DNA of 64,000 nt from NCBI RefSeq assembly GCF_024323335.1, contig NC_066579.1:354709400-354773399 (forward strand). Direction: 5' to 3'. Position 1 is the stretch's first letter; each line of letters opens with the position of its first letter. Below are positions 36,601-47,050 of this stretch, one piece after another. The notes under the pieces were generated by a model. The model was not told where the DNA came from. It was given only the letters and a program-made list of their open reading frames with translations, and searched no databases. Both the position numbers and the translations under genes were made by a program. The DNA comes from Lathyrus oleraceus. Lineage: Eukaryota; Streptophyta; Magnoliopsida; Fabales; Fabaceae.

Positions 36601-38253
36601 TGTGAAATACTCATGTTGTATCCAATGAGCTTGAAACTTTTTGTGATGAAACTAGACACATTGACCTTTGTTTCCATGTAGAGTTTATACATTTCTCATT
36701 TGTGGTTTGCTAGTTGTGATTTTTTGAAGTAGGGTGTGACAATTTGTGTCACACCAATGATATGCAAATGTATGATTTTTGTTCACATGTCTCCTGGCCT
36801 CCAAATGACCCCAAATTTTGTGTGAATGATCTCTTACAGGTCTAGTTTGTGTATGAATTTTCCTGGAATTAATCATGCTGTTTTCCATTTATTTGAAAAT
36901 TTTCTTCCATGCCTAGTCAATTGTTGACTTTTTGTGCTACATGTTGCCAAATCTTTTGTGAAATTCTCAAATCTTATTGTATGACCATGAAATTTCAAAT
37001 GTGATAACTAGACTTCTCAAGCTTTGCATTGGTGTTAACCTCACTCATTTCTCTTCTGTTTTCAAATTGATATGATTTTTTGAAGTTGACCCATGCTTGT
37101 TGACCTTCATTGTGCATGCTTGAATTTGGTTTGACTTCTTGATTTTAATTGACTGCCTTCCTCTCATCCAAATGCAATGAAATTTGACATGCTTGCCATG
37201 CTAGATGTTAGGATTGAGTGTGAATTTTTTGATGATTTTTGAAAATGCTTGGGTTGACTTTTGATGCAAGTCATTCTGTTGACTTTTGTATGCTTTCCTT
37301 TGCCTTACTTTGACTTCAAATGTTCATGAAATGATCATAATACATGATTTGAATGTGGGCCCAATTGTGATAGCTTCTCAAATGTTTGACTTTGGTTTTG
37401 GTTGACTTTTCCTTGCTGTGTTGACTTTTTCTTTCACCCTTGACCCTAGGCTAGCCCTAGTGGTCTTTTGTGCTTACTATTGAGTTCCTATTTCAGGTTA
37501 AGCACCATTGCCATTGAGATCATACAAATGTGATTGGATTTTGGTTTACATATGAACTAACCTTTGTTTTGTAGGTGACTCATGTAACTTGAGTCTGGTG
37601 CTTTGCGCATTGGCCCCTCTGTGGTTGACTGTTGTTTATCCATTTGTCTTTGCTTTTAACTGTTGAATTGCATACTGATTGTTTTGACTTTTTCAGGTGC
37701 TTTAGTTGCTTTTTGCCTGCTTTGCTATTTAGCAATTGCTTTTGAGGTATAATTACTCTCTCTTCATGTAGTCTGGAGACCCGGTCTGTTATTTGACCGG
37801 GCAAACTGTCTGAAGTCCTCCTTAAGAGGCAATGCCTGTGTGTGTTTAAAATTGTCCCAAGCAGGAAAAGTCCTTCAAGTAAGGCAATTGGTGGAAGGTA
37901 GGGATATGCAATCTATCCCCCACTACTCTTGTTGTGTCATCCCTCTGCTCACACTGCTGTGTGTTGATGCATTGGGATACAAACCCAAGATCTTGTACAA
38001 AGTGTACAGTGTCAGAGTCTTCGAGTATAGAAGGGTTCCCACTTTCTGGACCCATGCTCATTTGTCTATTAGCTCTCCCTGGCCAGGGATAAGAGCTGTG
38101 AGGTCTCATCCTCTCCTCATCCTTTCATCTGCTTCACCTTAGCCTCTCAATGGCAAGGTTAAGAGCACACTTCACCCCATTCCAGAGGTTTGTTTGTTGA
38201 GGTTGATATGACCCCTCAACTAAAACCTAACCCTTGTGTGAGCCTCTTGTGTG

Positions 38254-38259
38254 TATATA
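38254..38259 (+). promoter_or_regulatory. Possible TATA box of element D LTR
   Basis: TATATA in the context TTGTGTGTATATAGTGTG, about 1.3 kb before the LTR end, repeated at 52596-52601. A motif call only; the LTR is AT-rich and other candidates exist. Confidence 0.3.
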
Positions 38260-38357
38260 GTGTGTGCTATCTGTGATTGTGTTTGCTTTGCTTCTTAGGC
38301 TAGCTTAGACTTGCTTCCTGTGCAAGTTAGGTTTAGTTTAGGCTAATCCTTGCTTGC

Positions 38358-38520
38358 TTTCGCCCTCGTTGCGATCCTTTCTCTCGCCCTCGTTGCGATC
38401 GAGCCTTTTCCTTTCTCTTCTCTCGCCCTCGTTGCGATTGAGACTTTCTCTTTTCTCTCACCCCTGTGTGATTGAGACCTCCCCTTTCTCTTGCCCTAGT
38501 TGCAATCGAGACCCTTGCTT
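38358..38520 (+). repeat. CT-rich short tandem repeat in D LTR
   Basis: Four to five units of TCTCGCCCTCGTTGCGATYGAG separated by CTTTTC-type tracts. The same array is at 52700-52862 in the 3' LTR. A 58-70-bp repeat (TAAGTCCAGYGATTGGCA at about 38897, 38955 and 39023) follows further on. Confidence 0.8.
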
Positions 38521-39552
38521 CCTGTGCAAGCCGTGTTAAGATAGGTTGGCCCTTGTGCCATTTAGCTAGAAACCTTAACTTAGGGTTGACTTTGCATGAC
38601 AACATCTAGGCTCGAGTCGTAGTCTCCCTAGTGTTGTGTCTCCCTCTGTTATCTGGTTAGGCTAGATCCTTGTCCCTGCGTAGGGGAACTACATCGCCCT
38701 GATCTTCACACCAGATGAAGTATGTAGGCAGGAGATTGAGCTGATCTCTCCGGGCGCCTTTTCTTTTCTTTTGTGTGAGTTGTTTGACAGTTGCTAGGCT
38801 CGAGTGCTTGACTCCTTAGCAATTTGTCGCCCTTTTTCTTTTTCAACCCTTTGTGTCTTAACCACCCTTGTGTGTGTTCTGGTTGGAGTCCGACATAAGT
38901 CCAGCGATTGGCAGTTGGTTTCCTGTGTGTGTTTAGGTTCGGATGTCAATGTAAGTCCAGTGATTGGCATTTGGGCTCCATGTTTGCCTCTTTGTGTGTG
39001 TTTTAGGTCCGGATGCTGACATAAGTCCAGTGATTGGCAGTCGGGCTCCACGTTTGCCTGTGTCCTGTTTGTTTGTGTGCGTGTCAGCCGAGCTACGAAT
39101 GCTCTGATTCTTCTCTCGTCCGAGAAGATACGTATGCATAGGATGCGATATCCTAGCGAGCATGTGTCGTCTCCCCAGTCCGAACTACTTCGACTCTGAT
39201 GTCTATGCCTGATAGACTAAGTAGGCCCAGGATGCGACATCCTGCCGAGTCAGTTTCAGTCTTGTTTTCTTGTGTCTCTTTCAGCCAGTGTGTGTGTGTT
39301 TGAGCAGTGTTTAGCAACCAATTTTTCCTTCCTTTTGTGCGTGGATCCCGTAGAGTACTACGGATGCGTAGGGTGCCTAACACCTTCCCTTCGCATAACC
39401 GACTCCCGAACCCATTCTCTTTGGTCACGAGACCATGTTTTTTCCTAGGTTTACTTCGAGCGTTTCCTTTCCCTCTTTTGGGATAAATAACGCACGGTGG
39501 CGGCTCTGTTGTTTCTTTCTTTTCCCGCCGGTTTTTCGCGTAATGCGACAGC

Positions 39553-39570
39553 TGGCGACTCTGCTGGGGA
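39553..39570 (+). other. tRNA-Arg primer-binding site of element D
   Basis: TGGCGACTCTGCTGGGGA begins three bases after the LTR. It is complementary to the 3' end of a tRNA-Arg, the primer known for Ogre elements. Confidence 0.93.
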
Positions 39571-40684
39571 CGTAGAGAAGTTGACCTATGCTGGTCCATC
39601 TTCCCTGAGCGAGTCTCTCCTAGCGCTCTCTAGGATTAGGGTTTTGGTTGCTTTCTGCTTGTTGTACTTTATTGCATTCATTGTATATATGTACATTTAT
39701 TGTTTGCATTGATTGTGTGCATTGATGTTTGCATTCATATCCATCATTTGTTGCTGTCTGGCTGGTTATTTGTGCTTCTCTGTTGGGGTGGGATTACTCG
39801 AGGTAAAAGGCCCAATACCCAGGCTATGAGTGAAATCTAGGAAACCTAGGAATAGAGTGATTCATGGGAAGCGGGTGGTATACGCCACTTAGCGGAACAT
39901 TGATATCACGAGCAGTTCAGACCCTGGTGGGATATTATCGGTGCATACATCGGGTGTGCACAGGATGATATTCTGCGAAAGGTTATTTATGCTGCGTTTC
40001 TCTCGACCTTACCCTGGCCTAGATGACACCCGTGAGTGGGAGGGATTGATCATTTTAACAGGTACAGTTGGTGACTCTCTGTACTGACGGTGACTGTGAA
40101 TTATGGACATTTATTTCTGGGACGCCGGAGTTCTGTCCGTGGTTTATCAGCGGGTTCCGTTTATTTCGGATCCCCGGGTTGAATTTGAGAGCATTTGTTC
40201 AGAGGATCTGTTTGTCACCCGATCAGTGTTTGTTCCTGTGAAGCTAGTGATGTAATCTCCGGTTCCGTTTATTTCGGAACTCCCCAAGTTGGATTTATGG
40301 TGACTTGGTCCCGCAAATTGACTGGTTCAGAAAAGCAGTGGGTCTACAGTTGACTTGGCGGCACAGTGGCCTGCATTCATGCATTTGCATCATATCATCT
40401 CGCATTCATCTGCATTCAACTCATGTCTGTCCGTACTCAGGGTCCATTATTTCTAAATTAAAAACCCCGGTTGAGAGACATCCAGATGTCAAAATGTTGT
40501 TGATGAAATTTTATCTGTCTCAATGAAACCAGAAAAAAAAGAGGACTGAATATTCCTAGTACGGACAGACATTGCATGGGTGAGTCATACTAACCCATTT
40601 GCTGTTTTGCAGGTCTCAGTATTCAACCAGTGCGCGTAGCTCATCTGTTCAGATAACCTGCTGGGGGTCAACAAATCCAAGCTG
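39571..40684 (+). other. Element D 5' leader with duplicated hairpin
   Basis: About 1.1 kb without a supported gene; no trace of the ORF1 seen in family B. It contains two hairpins built on GTTCCG-TTTATTT-CGGAAC: perfect at 40262-40280, and one mismatch at 40154-40173, 108 bases apart. Confidence 0.65.
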
Positions 40685-41977
40685 ATGGATCTTCCCAACG
40701 CCGACATCTTTGAGCTGAAAGAGATGATGAGGGAGTTGTTTAGTGTTGTGCAAGGACTTGCCTTGGGGCAGAAAGCCATATCTGAAAGTTTGGAAAGGAT
40801 CGAGAAATGGCTGATAGCGGAGAAAGCCCAGGGGAAGGCTCCGTCTTCCGAAGTGAACAAACCTTCTGGTACTGTAGCAAAGAAACCCTCCGACAGTGGT
40901 TCATTTAAGAAGAAGGTTGAGCCAGTTGGTGCGCCCGCAAAGAAAGAACGCAGCAAAGATCGTTATCATCCTTATGCTGCCACTGTAACCACTCCTGTCA
41001 GCAATCCGCCTGCTCAACAGCAACAACTGCCACCTCAACAGAAGACACTGAGGGCTGAAAGCCAGGTGAAAAAGAGTAGAAAGGATCGTCGGTTCGAGGA
41101 ACCACCCGTGACTTACGCCCTTCTGTTCCAAAGGTTGATGGATCTTGCTTTGGTACGGCCAAGGATATTGCTTCCTATAGAACGGCAGAAGAGGCCACCA
41201 AACTATGATGAGAATACCAAATGCGAGTTTCACTCTGGGGCACCTGGACACAACATTGAGGGCTGCAGAGCTTTTAAGCAGGTTGTCCAGGACTTGGTGG
41301 ACTCCGAGACCATTAACTTGGCCCAGATTATGAAGGAGGATGTCAACCCTGTGCTCAGGAAGGGTTCTGCACAAGTCAAGATGGTGCAGAAGGCCAAGAA
41401 GGGAATGAAGATGATTAAGGAGGATCAGCTAAAGGTTCCAATGGCTGTGGTCCCAAGATCTCTGATGCAGGATGGAGCTTTCCCTGCTGTTGATAATGCT
41501 TGTGCGACTATCACTACAGAAAGGTGTGTATTGTTGGAAGACCCGACCCAGAAGATGAAGAAAGTAGAAATGGACAATGAAAGATGTAAGGCACCCAGTC
41601 TGGCAGTTGAAACCGTCCAGGTGGAGAACGCTCTTGTCGCCGAGAAAGAGAAGAAGCTGTCCATTTCTTCTTATAAACAAGCTCTGGAAGTGGTGAAGAA
41701 CAAAGAGGCCCAAGGCTGGGGAAGGATTATCGACATTGTGATAAAAGCAGACATGTTTGGGGTCGGTTATCAGCCGGGTCAAGAGTCGTCTAGATCAAAT
41801 AGAGGATGTCGCCCACCTTACACCTTCGTCAGTGCAGGGATGTTGGATCCTGGCCATGCCCGTTCAGTGGGTGAAGATGTTGACAGCGACCGCGAGCTTG
41901 AGGCGTGGATAAGGTCGTGCGTGCCAGGCGATTGGAGGGCCTCCGAAAGCATCACTGTCGCTCATCCGGAAGTGTAG
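40685..41977 (+). CDS. Chimeric Gag-derived ORF of non-autonomous Ogre D (430 aa)
   Basis: An uninterrupted frame from ATG 40685 to TAG 41975-41977. Residues 1-45 look like a Gag N-terminal helix or coiled coil (IFELKEMMRELFSVVQGL). Residues 46-130 are a Lys/Ser/Pro linker ending in a Gln/Pro-rich tract. About 138-160 (VTYALLFQRLMDLALVRPR) parallels family-B Gag. Residues 180-194 form the knuckle C-x2-H-x5-H-x4-C (CEFHSGAPGHNIEGC). From about 327 (SYKQALEVVKNKEAQGWGRI...FVSAGML) the sequence resembles the segment that follows protease in related Ogre polyproteins. The capsid core and protease are absent. It could be an RNA-binding Gag fragment recruited into helper particles; that role is inferred. 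Confidence 0.75.
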   Translation: MDLPNADIFELKEMMRELFSVVQGLALGQKAISESLERIEKWLIAEKAQGKAPSSEVNKPSGTVAKKPSDSGSFKKKVEPVGAPAKKERSKDRYHPYAATVTTPVSNPPAQQQQLPPQQKTLRAESQVKKSRKDRRFEEPPVTYALLFQRLMDLALVRPRILLPIERQKRPPNYDENTKCEFHSGAPGHNIEGCRAFKQVVQDLVDSETINLAQIMKEDVNPVLRKGSAQVKMVQKAKKGMKMIKEDQLKVPMAVVPRSLMQDGAFPAVDNACATITTERCVLLEDPTQKMKKVEMDNERCKAPSLAVETVQVENALVAEKEKKLSISSYKQALEVVKNKEAQGWGRIIDIVIKADMFGVGYQPGQESSRSNRGCRPPYTFVSAGMLDPGHARSVGEDVDSDRELEAWIRSCVPGDWRASESITVAHPEV

Positions 41978-42230
41978 TATTTCTGTGTTTTAATTTTGTT
42001 TGCATGAAAGCCATACGTGTTGCCCGACACGTAATGGTCCATTGTAAGGGCCACCTCATGTTTCATTTTGCAATATTTCGGCATCATTAATAAATGGATG
42101 GTTTTTCAATCAAAAAGTGGTGTTCCCTGTTTTTCATTTTTTGCAGTTTTTTTTTTAAAAAAATATAATAAAAAATGGCAATGTTTTTATTCTCTTTCCT
42201 TTTGATTCATTTGGTTCCAACCTTAAGAAT
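41978..42230 (+). other. Intron-like spacer of element D
   Basis: AT-rich sequence between the ORF and the first pol remnant, with a T-rich tract and TTTTTTGCAG at about 42137-42146, equivalent in position to the known Ogre intron between gag-pro and RT. The boundary is not defined. Confidence 0.4.
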
Positions 42231-43105
42231 GATTCTCCTGAGCTCATCGATAACAATTTGGTTACACCTCCATAGGACTTCGACAATCCAAGCTATCATG
42301 CCGAAGAAGAAGGCGCAGAAGATTGTGATCAGCTGGAATTAGCCAGGGCGTTGAAACAAGAGGAGAAGATGATTCAACCGCACGAGGAGCGAGTCAAGTT
42401 TGTCATCCCAGGAACCGCCGAGGTCAGAAGGGAAAGTGAAGGTTGAGACCGCTTCAGAGACAAGTCGAGAACAGAGTGGTAGCCCTGTTAGAAGAGCAGG
42501 TTGATACGTATGTCTGATTGTATCAAGATACACCAGGGCGGAATACCAATGTTGTGGGGCACGAGCTACCCTTAAGAGAAGACTGTCCTCTAGTGAAGCG
42601 GAAACTGGTGCTGAAAGATGAGAGGGTGTATGGACCACCAAGATGCGAACAGAGCTAATCTGAAGGATGAATTCCCGGTACTTCACAATGAGGTATTGGT
42701 TGATTATATGGCTCAGGTCTCAGTGTTTATCTTCATGGATGGCTTCTTGGCCAAGACCAGATTGAATTGCTGCCAGATGATATGAAGTAAGCCAGGTCCA
42801 TCACACAAGGGGCACCTTCTCGTTCTAAGGTGATGACGTTCAATCACAAGAGGCCGGTGCCACGTATCAAAAGTCTACGGTGACTTTGTTTCATGATATG
42901 ATTCATCGTGAAAGCAAATCCCATGTTGAGGACATGATGACAAAGTCCCGAAGAGAACAGGGGCATCCGGTAGACCTGGGGCAAGTGGTTTGACCGTTTG
43001 AGATAACTCATACTTCTGAGTCTAAATCAGTGCACTTATGGAGTGCTGTCCATCAAGCTACCGAGGCTTGTTGTGAGCGAATCAGAGGAATCGGGGTCGA
43101 TCCTG

Positions 43106-43140
<35 letters not shown>

Positions 43141-43500
43141 AATCAAATTGTCAGGCGGAATAATGATTGCCAAAGGGCATTGAAAAAAGATAAATGGCAG
43201 GAACTTCTGATTCCGATGCTTCCCAGGGGGATGTTTGTTAATCTGGTACTCGGCAGCCCTCGAGGGGTTTATGAGGTGCGTACTGAGTCAGCATGACTAG
43301 TCTTGTCGAAAAGAGTATGCAATTTGCCTAAGCAAAAAGTTTATCGACTGTGAAACAATACACTCACTGTTCGAAAAAACTTGATGTACTTTGGCATAGG
43401 CTGCTCGCCGACTGAGACAGTGTATGCTGATTCATACCACTTCGTGGAAGTCCAAAATGGATCTGATCAGGTAAGTGTTTGAGAAGCTAAAGGCAACCCA
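42231..43500 (+). pseudogene. Element D RT and RNase H remnants
   Basis: Short stretches in different frames still match family-B Pol: the acidic linker (ARALKQEEKMIQPHEE, about 42330-42390), the RT palm (VFIFMDGFL at about 42725, LPDDMK at about 42770, the VTLFHDMIHRE region at about 42885) and RNase H (EYAICLSKKFIDCE at about 43311). Many indels and stops lie between them and no catalytic YVDD block is readable, so RT activity is lost. A 31-base A run interrupts the RT/RNase H boundary. Confidence 0.75.
43108..43138 (+). repeat. 31-base poly(A) tract inside element D
   Basis: An uninterrupted run of 31 A within CCTGCTAAA...AAAGAAATC in degenerate pol sequence. It is not at an element end and has no flanking duplication that I can see. 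Confidence 0.95.
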
Positions 43501-44130
43501 TGGAAGGTCATCAACCAAGGAAGTTTGAGGTCCCTGATGAGGACATCTCGAGGTACTCAAATCGAAAGATTGAGAGTGACCGATCCCGGAGGAGGGGTCT
43601 GACCCCGAATCCGAACGGATTCCGATGTCTGATGGGGAAGTAAAGTGAATGAGGTAGTGCTTCCCGAATCACAGTTGGTTGCACCAACAATGGTGGCTGA
43701 ACATAAAATCTGTATCCTGGGTATCGAACCTTGGGATGTGCATCTACTTGGGGCGGTGTCTTCCTCACAGATGTATGAGAAGTCAGAGAAGCCTGAATGG
43801 ATAAGGACTCAGAATGACACGTTGAGTCCAACTGAGGAAGAGGGCTGACAGTTACTTGTTATGGGACAGTCGTACCCAGGGAATGAAACGTGTTGTTGAC
43901 CGAGAAGTGTGACCTCGTGCGTACTGTATGAGAGATGTAGCGTTGAAAAGGATCCTTCCTCCTCAAGACGATCGTGGGGCAAATGGATAAACAATTAGGA
44001 GTGTCTCATCCGTGGTCAAGAAGGTTTTCTCAGATCAGGCCATGTTGTTGATAACCACGGATGACGATGATTTTTCATCCCCTGTGAGTGCGGACGCGGT
44101 TAGAAAATACTTCGTGAAAGAAACCCGCTG
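43501..44130 (+). pseudogene. Element D second RNase H and integrase C-terminal remnants
   Basis: Faint matches: FEVPDEDISRYS (about 43527), the HKICILGIE area (about 43703) resembling the EACILGLE motif of the second RNase H, and a clearer integrase C-terminal piece at 44012-44115 (VVKKVFSDQAMLLITTDDDD, then VSADAVRKYFV) matching 23881-23990. The integrase catalytic core is deleted. Confidence 0.65.
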
Positions 44131-46429
44131 GACAAAAAAAAAAAAAAGAATAAAGAGTCCAGGCAAAAATGGGCATCCCGGCGAACCAAGAAAAAAGAGA
44201 AAGGTTCGGGCAAAAGTTAGGGATAATAAAAGAAAAGAATTGTACACCTGGCAAGTTGAAAACCCGCAAGGGCGACTTGGGCAAAAAAGGGTATCCCGGT
44301 GGACTGAAACCCGAAAGGGCGGTCCGGGCAAAAGAGGGAATGAAACGAACAACTGCGTCCAGCATGATCGTTTGTGCTCTTGATGACTTGGCTAAACTCC
44401 GACAGAGACCGATCGGAAGCGTCTTGTTCAGAAGACAGAAAGTGCGGAAAATCTTGAGGACATATGAGGTGTAACCGAGTTGGAACCCGATGAGATCACG
44501 GTTCCGCATTGCCAATAGGGTAGATTTTTTCCTTTGTGCGCAATCACCTCTTTCCAGGGTTTGCTTCTTGTGTGTTGCTCAATTCTGAGCCATCTTTTAT
44601 TCCAGTAAAATAAAGCGTGCGTTCAGTCAAATAATTTTGTTTTGTTGTCATTACCGTTTTGATTACGAAAACATCCGTTTATTTTGATAAGAATATTTGC
44701 ATTTTGAAACATAGAGGTCTCTTCCAATGCATGCTTGTGAGATTAAAATCTGGAAATCTTACTCGGAAGTCTGGATGACCTAAGTGTTGAAATATCATAA
44801 CACCTGGGGCATACCTGGGGCACGCTTTTATCTGACGATCTCTTGTGCAAGTACTGTTAGATATATTCATTCACTTGCCAGTGGTAATGAGAGCCTTCTG
44901 ACAAAAATATCTGCGGAGCCTGATCAGGGGCAGGAGATAGTTGAACAATGTGAAGACCGCGACAGAGTCACGACGACGATCCTGGAAAGTTAATCAAGAA
45001 GACTCTTCAAAGTCTGATAACTGGAAAGTATGTATAAACCCAGGAGTTCGGTCTCCGTGAAGTACGGACGAGTTGGGAATACAAGATGATGGAGCAGAAA
45101 AGGCCAGAAGAGTCTGGGAGTTCTTAAAAGTGGAAAGTCAACACTGTGGGTGGATGATGGATACCAGTGTTCGACGAGTTGGCCGACATCCCTGTCAAAC
45201 AAGCTATGTCTCCCAAGAGGATTGAGAGTGTGATCTCCCCGACAGATTCGCGATCATTGTTTCTTCAGCAAGCCCGAAGGTTATCACATCCCCAGCAGGG
45301 GCAGGGGCAGAATGTTTCTCAGAGTAGAGGGCGGTTCCCCGGCCCAAGCCCGTATTGAAGCTATCAGAGTTATTTCCCCTGCAGAGGTGTCTGTGGACAA
45401 CACCTTCTTTCCCCAGCAGGCCTGTGCTTGCAGATTTCCCCAGTTGAGAATCCCCGCTGAGCGCCTGGAGTTGATTTTCCCCGGAAGTTCCCCAGCGGAG
45501 TGTATCAATAGACTGTTTGTGTGTTCCTCAACAATTGGGTTTATGATGCGGTAATCTCCAGTATAGCCGTGAGCGCTCATTCCCAGCAAGGTTGTGGAGG
45601 TTTATCTCCAGTATGAAATGACGTGCTATCATCCTCAACAGAGTTGTTACTCTCACCACTATGGTTGTTCTCATCAGCAGAAGGAAGCGGGTTTTTTCTC
45701 AGCAAGTTCCCCGAGTGGAGCGGGTTTCAGTGAAATACATCTCCAGTAGTAATTCTCCTACATATGGATTGGTTGGGTCGTCCCTAGTAGAGTAGAATTA
45801 TTCACTCCAGCAGAGTTCATCCTACCAGTGGATTGGACGAGTTCCTGTAGTAGACTGATATCTGCATCCCCCGTTTGAGCCTATTCTACCGGTGGATTGC
45901 ATGGGTCACCCCAGCGGAATAACAGATATTCTCCAAGCAGAGTTTATCCTATCCGAGGATTGGTTGGGTCTTCTTCCCAGTGAAGTCGCTTTGCTATTCC
46001 CCCAACCAGAGTTCCCCGCAGAGTTTCCTCAGTCAGAGTGTCCCCACAGAGTTGGAATGTCTGATCTTTTTGGCTCCCTAGCCAGGGTTCATTTGCATTT
46101 TGCATGTAGTGATCATTGCATCTTCAAAAATCGCGTAGCATTTCCATTCCTAAATGGAGCATTACGCTATAGAAAAATTCAAACATATGCATTCATGTGT
46201 TCGAAACCCCATCAGACCGTATCCCCTGCAGAGACGGATTTTTGTTCAACCTGTACAACGCATTTGCTACAGTTGCTCCAGTCAGCACGGGGTGTCCCCA
46301 AGAGGTTTATTTCCTCACCTGTTGGTGACAGAAAGTTTGTTTCTCCCCAGTGAGACCCCCTGCAAGTGTTCAGCCTAGCCCTGTCATCTTGAGAATATCA
46401 ATACCCCGTCAGCACCCGCGTGTGTTTGT
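44131..46429 (+). other. Element D 3' region, part 1 (post-integrase block and CCCCAGCAGAGT minisatellite)
   Basis: This begins with a Lys/Gly-codon-rich block including a second A run (about 44137-44148), continues through the hairpin pair, and from about 45270 carries many degenerate copies of TTCCCCAGCRGAGT (45290-46080). Frames such as 44012-44383 or 45312-45554 have low-complexity translations and no family match. Repeat-rich 3' regions are typical of Ogre. Confidence 0.7.
44263..44319 (+). other. Two CCC-GNRA-GGG mini-hairpins in element D
   Basis: CCCGCAAGGG at 44263-44272 and CCCGAAAGGG at 44310-44319, 47 bases apart; both loops (GCAA, GAAA) fit GNRA. They match the pair after the family-B integrase (23790-23847) in position, spacing and flanking sequence. 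Confidence 0.6.
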
Positions 46430-47020
46430 TTCTTTGGTGTCGGTAAACACCATCTTTCGGTGATTTCCAGTCATGCGTAAGTGTCTGGTCTTCTTTGGTG
46501 TCGGTAAACACCATCTTTCGGTGATTTCCAGTCATGCGTAAGTGTCTGGTCTTCTTTGGTGTCGGTAAACACCATCTTTCGGTGATTTCCAGTCATGCGT
46601 AAGTGTCTGGTCTTCTTTGGTGTCGGTAAACACCATCTTTCGGTGATTTCCAGTCATGCGTAAGTGTCTGGTCTTCTTTGGTGTCGGTAAACACCATCTT
46701 TCGGTGATTTCCAGTCATGCATAAGTGTCTGGTCTTCTTTGGTGTCGGTAAACACCATCTTTCGGTGATTTCCAGTCATGCGTAAGTGTCTGGTCTTCTT
46801 TGGTGTCGGTAAACACCATCCGTCGGTGATTTCCAGTCATGCGTAAGTGTCTGGTCTTCTTTGGTGTCGGTAAACACCATCCTTCGGTGATTTCCAGTCA
46901 TGCGTAAGTGTCTGGTCTTCTTTGGTGTCGGTAAACACCATCCTTCGGTGATTTCCAGTCATGCGTAAGTGTCTGGTTTTCTTTTGATGTCTGTAAACAT
47001 CATCTTTCGATGTTCGTAAC
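46430..47020 (+). repeat. 61-bp tandem array, nine units plus a diverged tenth
   Basis: Units start at 46430, 46491, 46552, 46613, 46674, 46735, 46796, 46857 and 46918, each TTCTTTGGTGTCGGTAAACA... through GTGTCTGGTC. They are almost identical (changes such as CTTTC to CCGTC or CCTTC). A tenth, diverged unit starts at about 46979. Each unit holds GGTG-CACC-GGTG complementary words. Confidence 0.95.
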
Positions 47021-47050
47021 ATCGTTATCCCTTCCCTAGTGAAGATTTCT

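Larger units (their letters stand above)
33698..39550 (+). repeat. Element D 5' LTR
   Basis: 5853 bp, TGTAGCACCTC...TAATGCGACA. Differences from the 3' LTR found by eye: a T run at 34566-34572 (7 against 6), 35741, 36839, 37490, 37586, about 37648, about 38528, and the terminal CA (TA in the 3' LTR). All short frames in it occur twice in the window, once per LTR, and show no protein features; I treat the LTR as non-coding. Confidence 0.95.

Noticed and set aside
33761..38605. Many frames of 60-119 codons in the D 5' LTR (for example 35058-35417, 37840-38142)
   Set aside because: Each has an identical twin in the 3' LTR (14342 bp downstream), frames occur on both strands of the same bases, and none shows a domain or protein-like composition.
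39553..39570. tRNA-related sequence suggesting a tRNA-Arg gene
   Set aside because: Only 18 bases complementary to the tRNA 3' end follow the LTR. No cloverleaf is present, so it is a primer-binding site.
44012..44474. Gly/Lys/Pro-rich, collagen-like frames
   Set aside because: They begin in the integrase C-terminal remnant and run into low-complexity 3' UTR sequence with A runs. Two overlapping frames look equally protein-like, so base composition explains them.
46430..47020. CRISPR-like regular repeats
   Set aside because: The repeats are head to tail with no unique spacers, in plant retrotransposon DNA. This is a tandem minisatellite.
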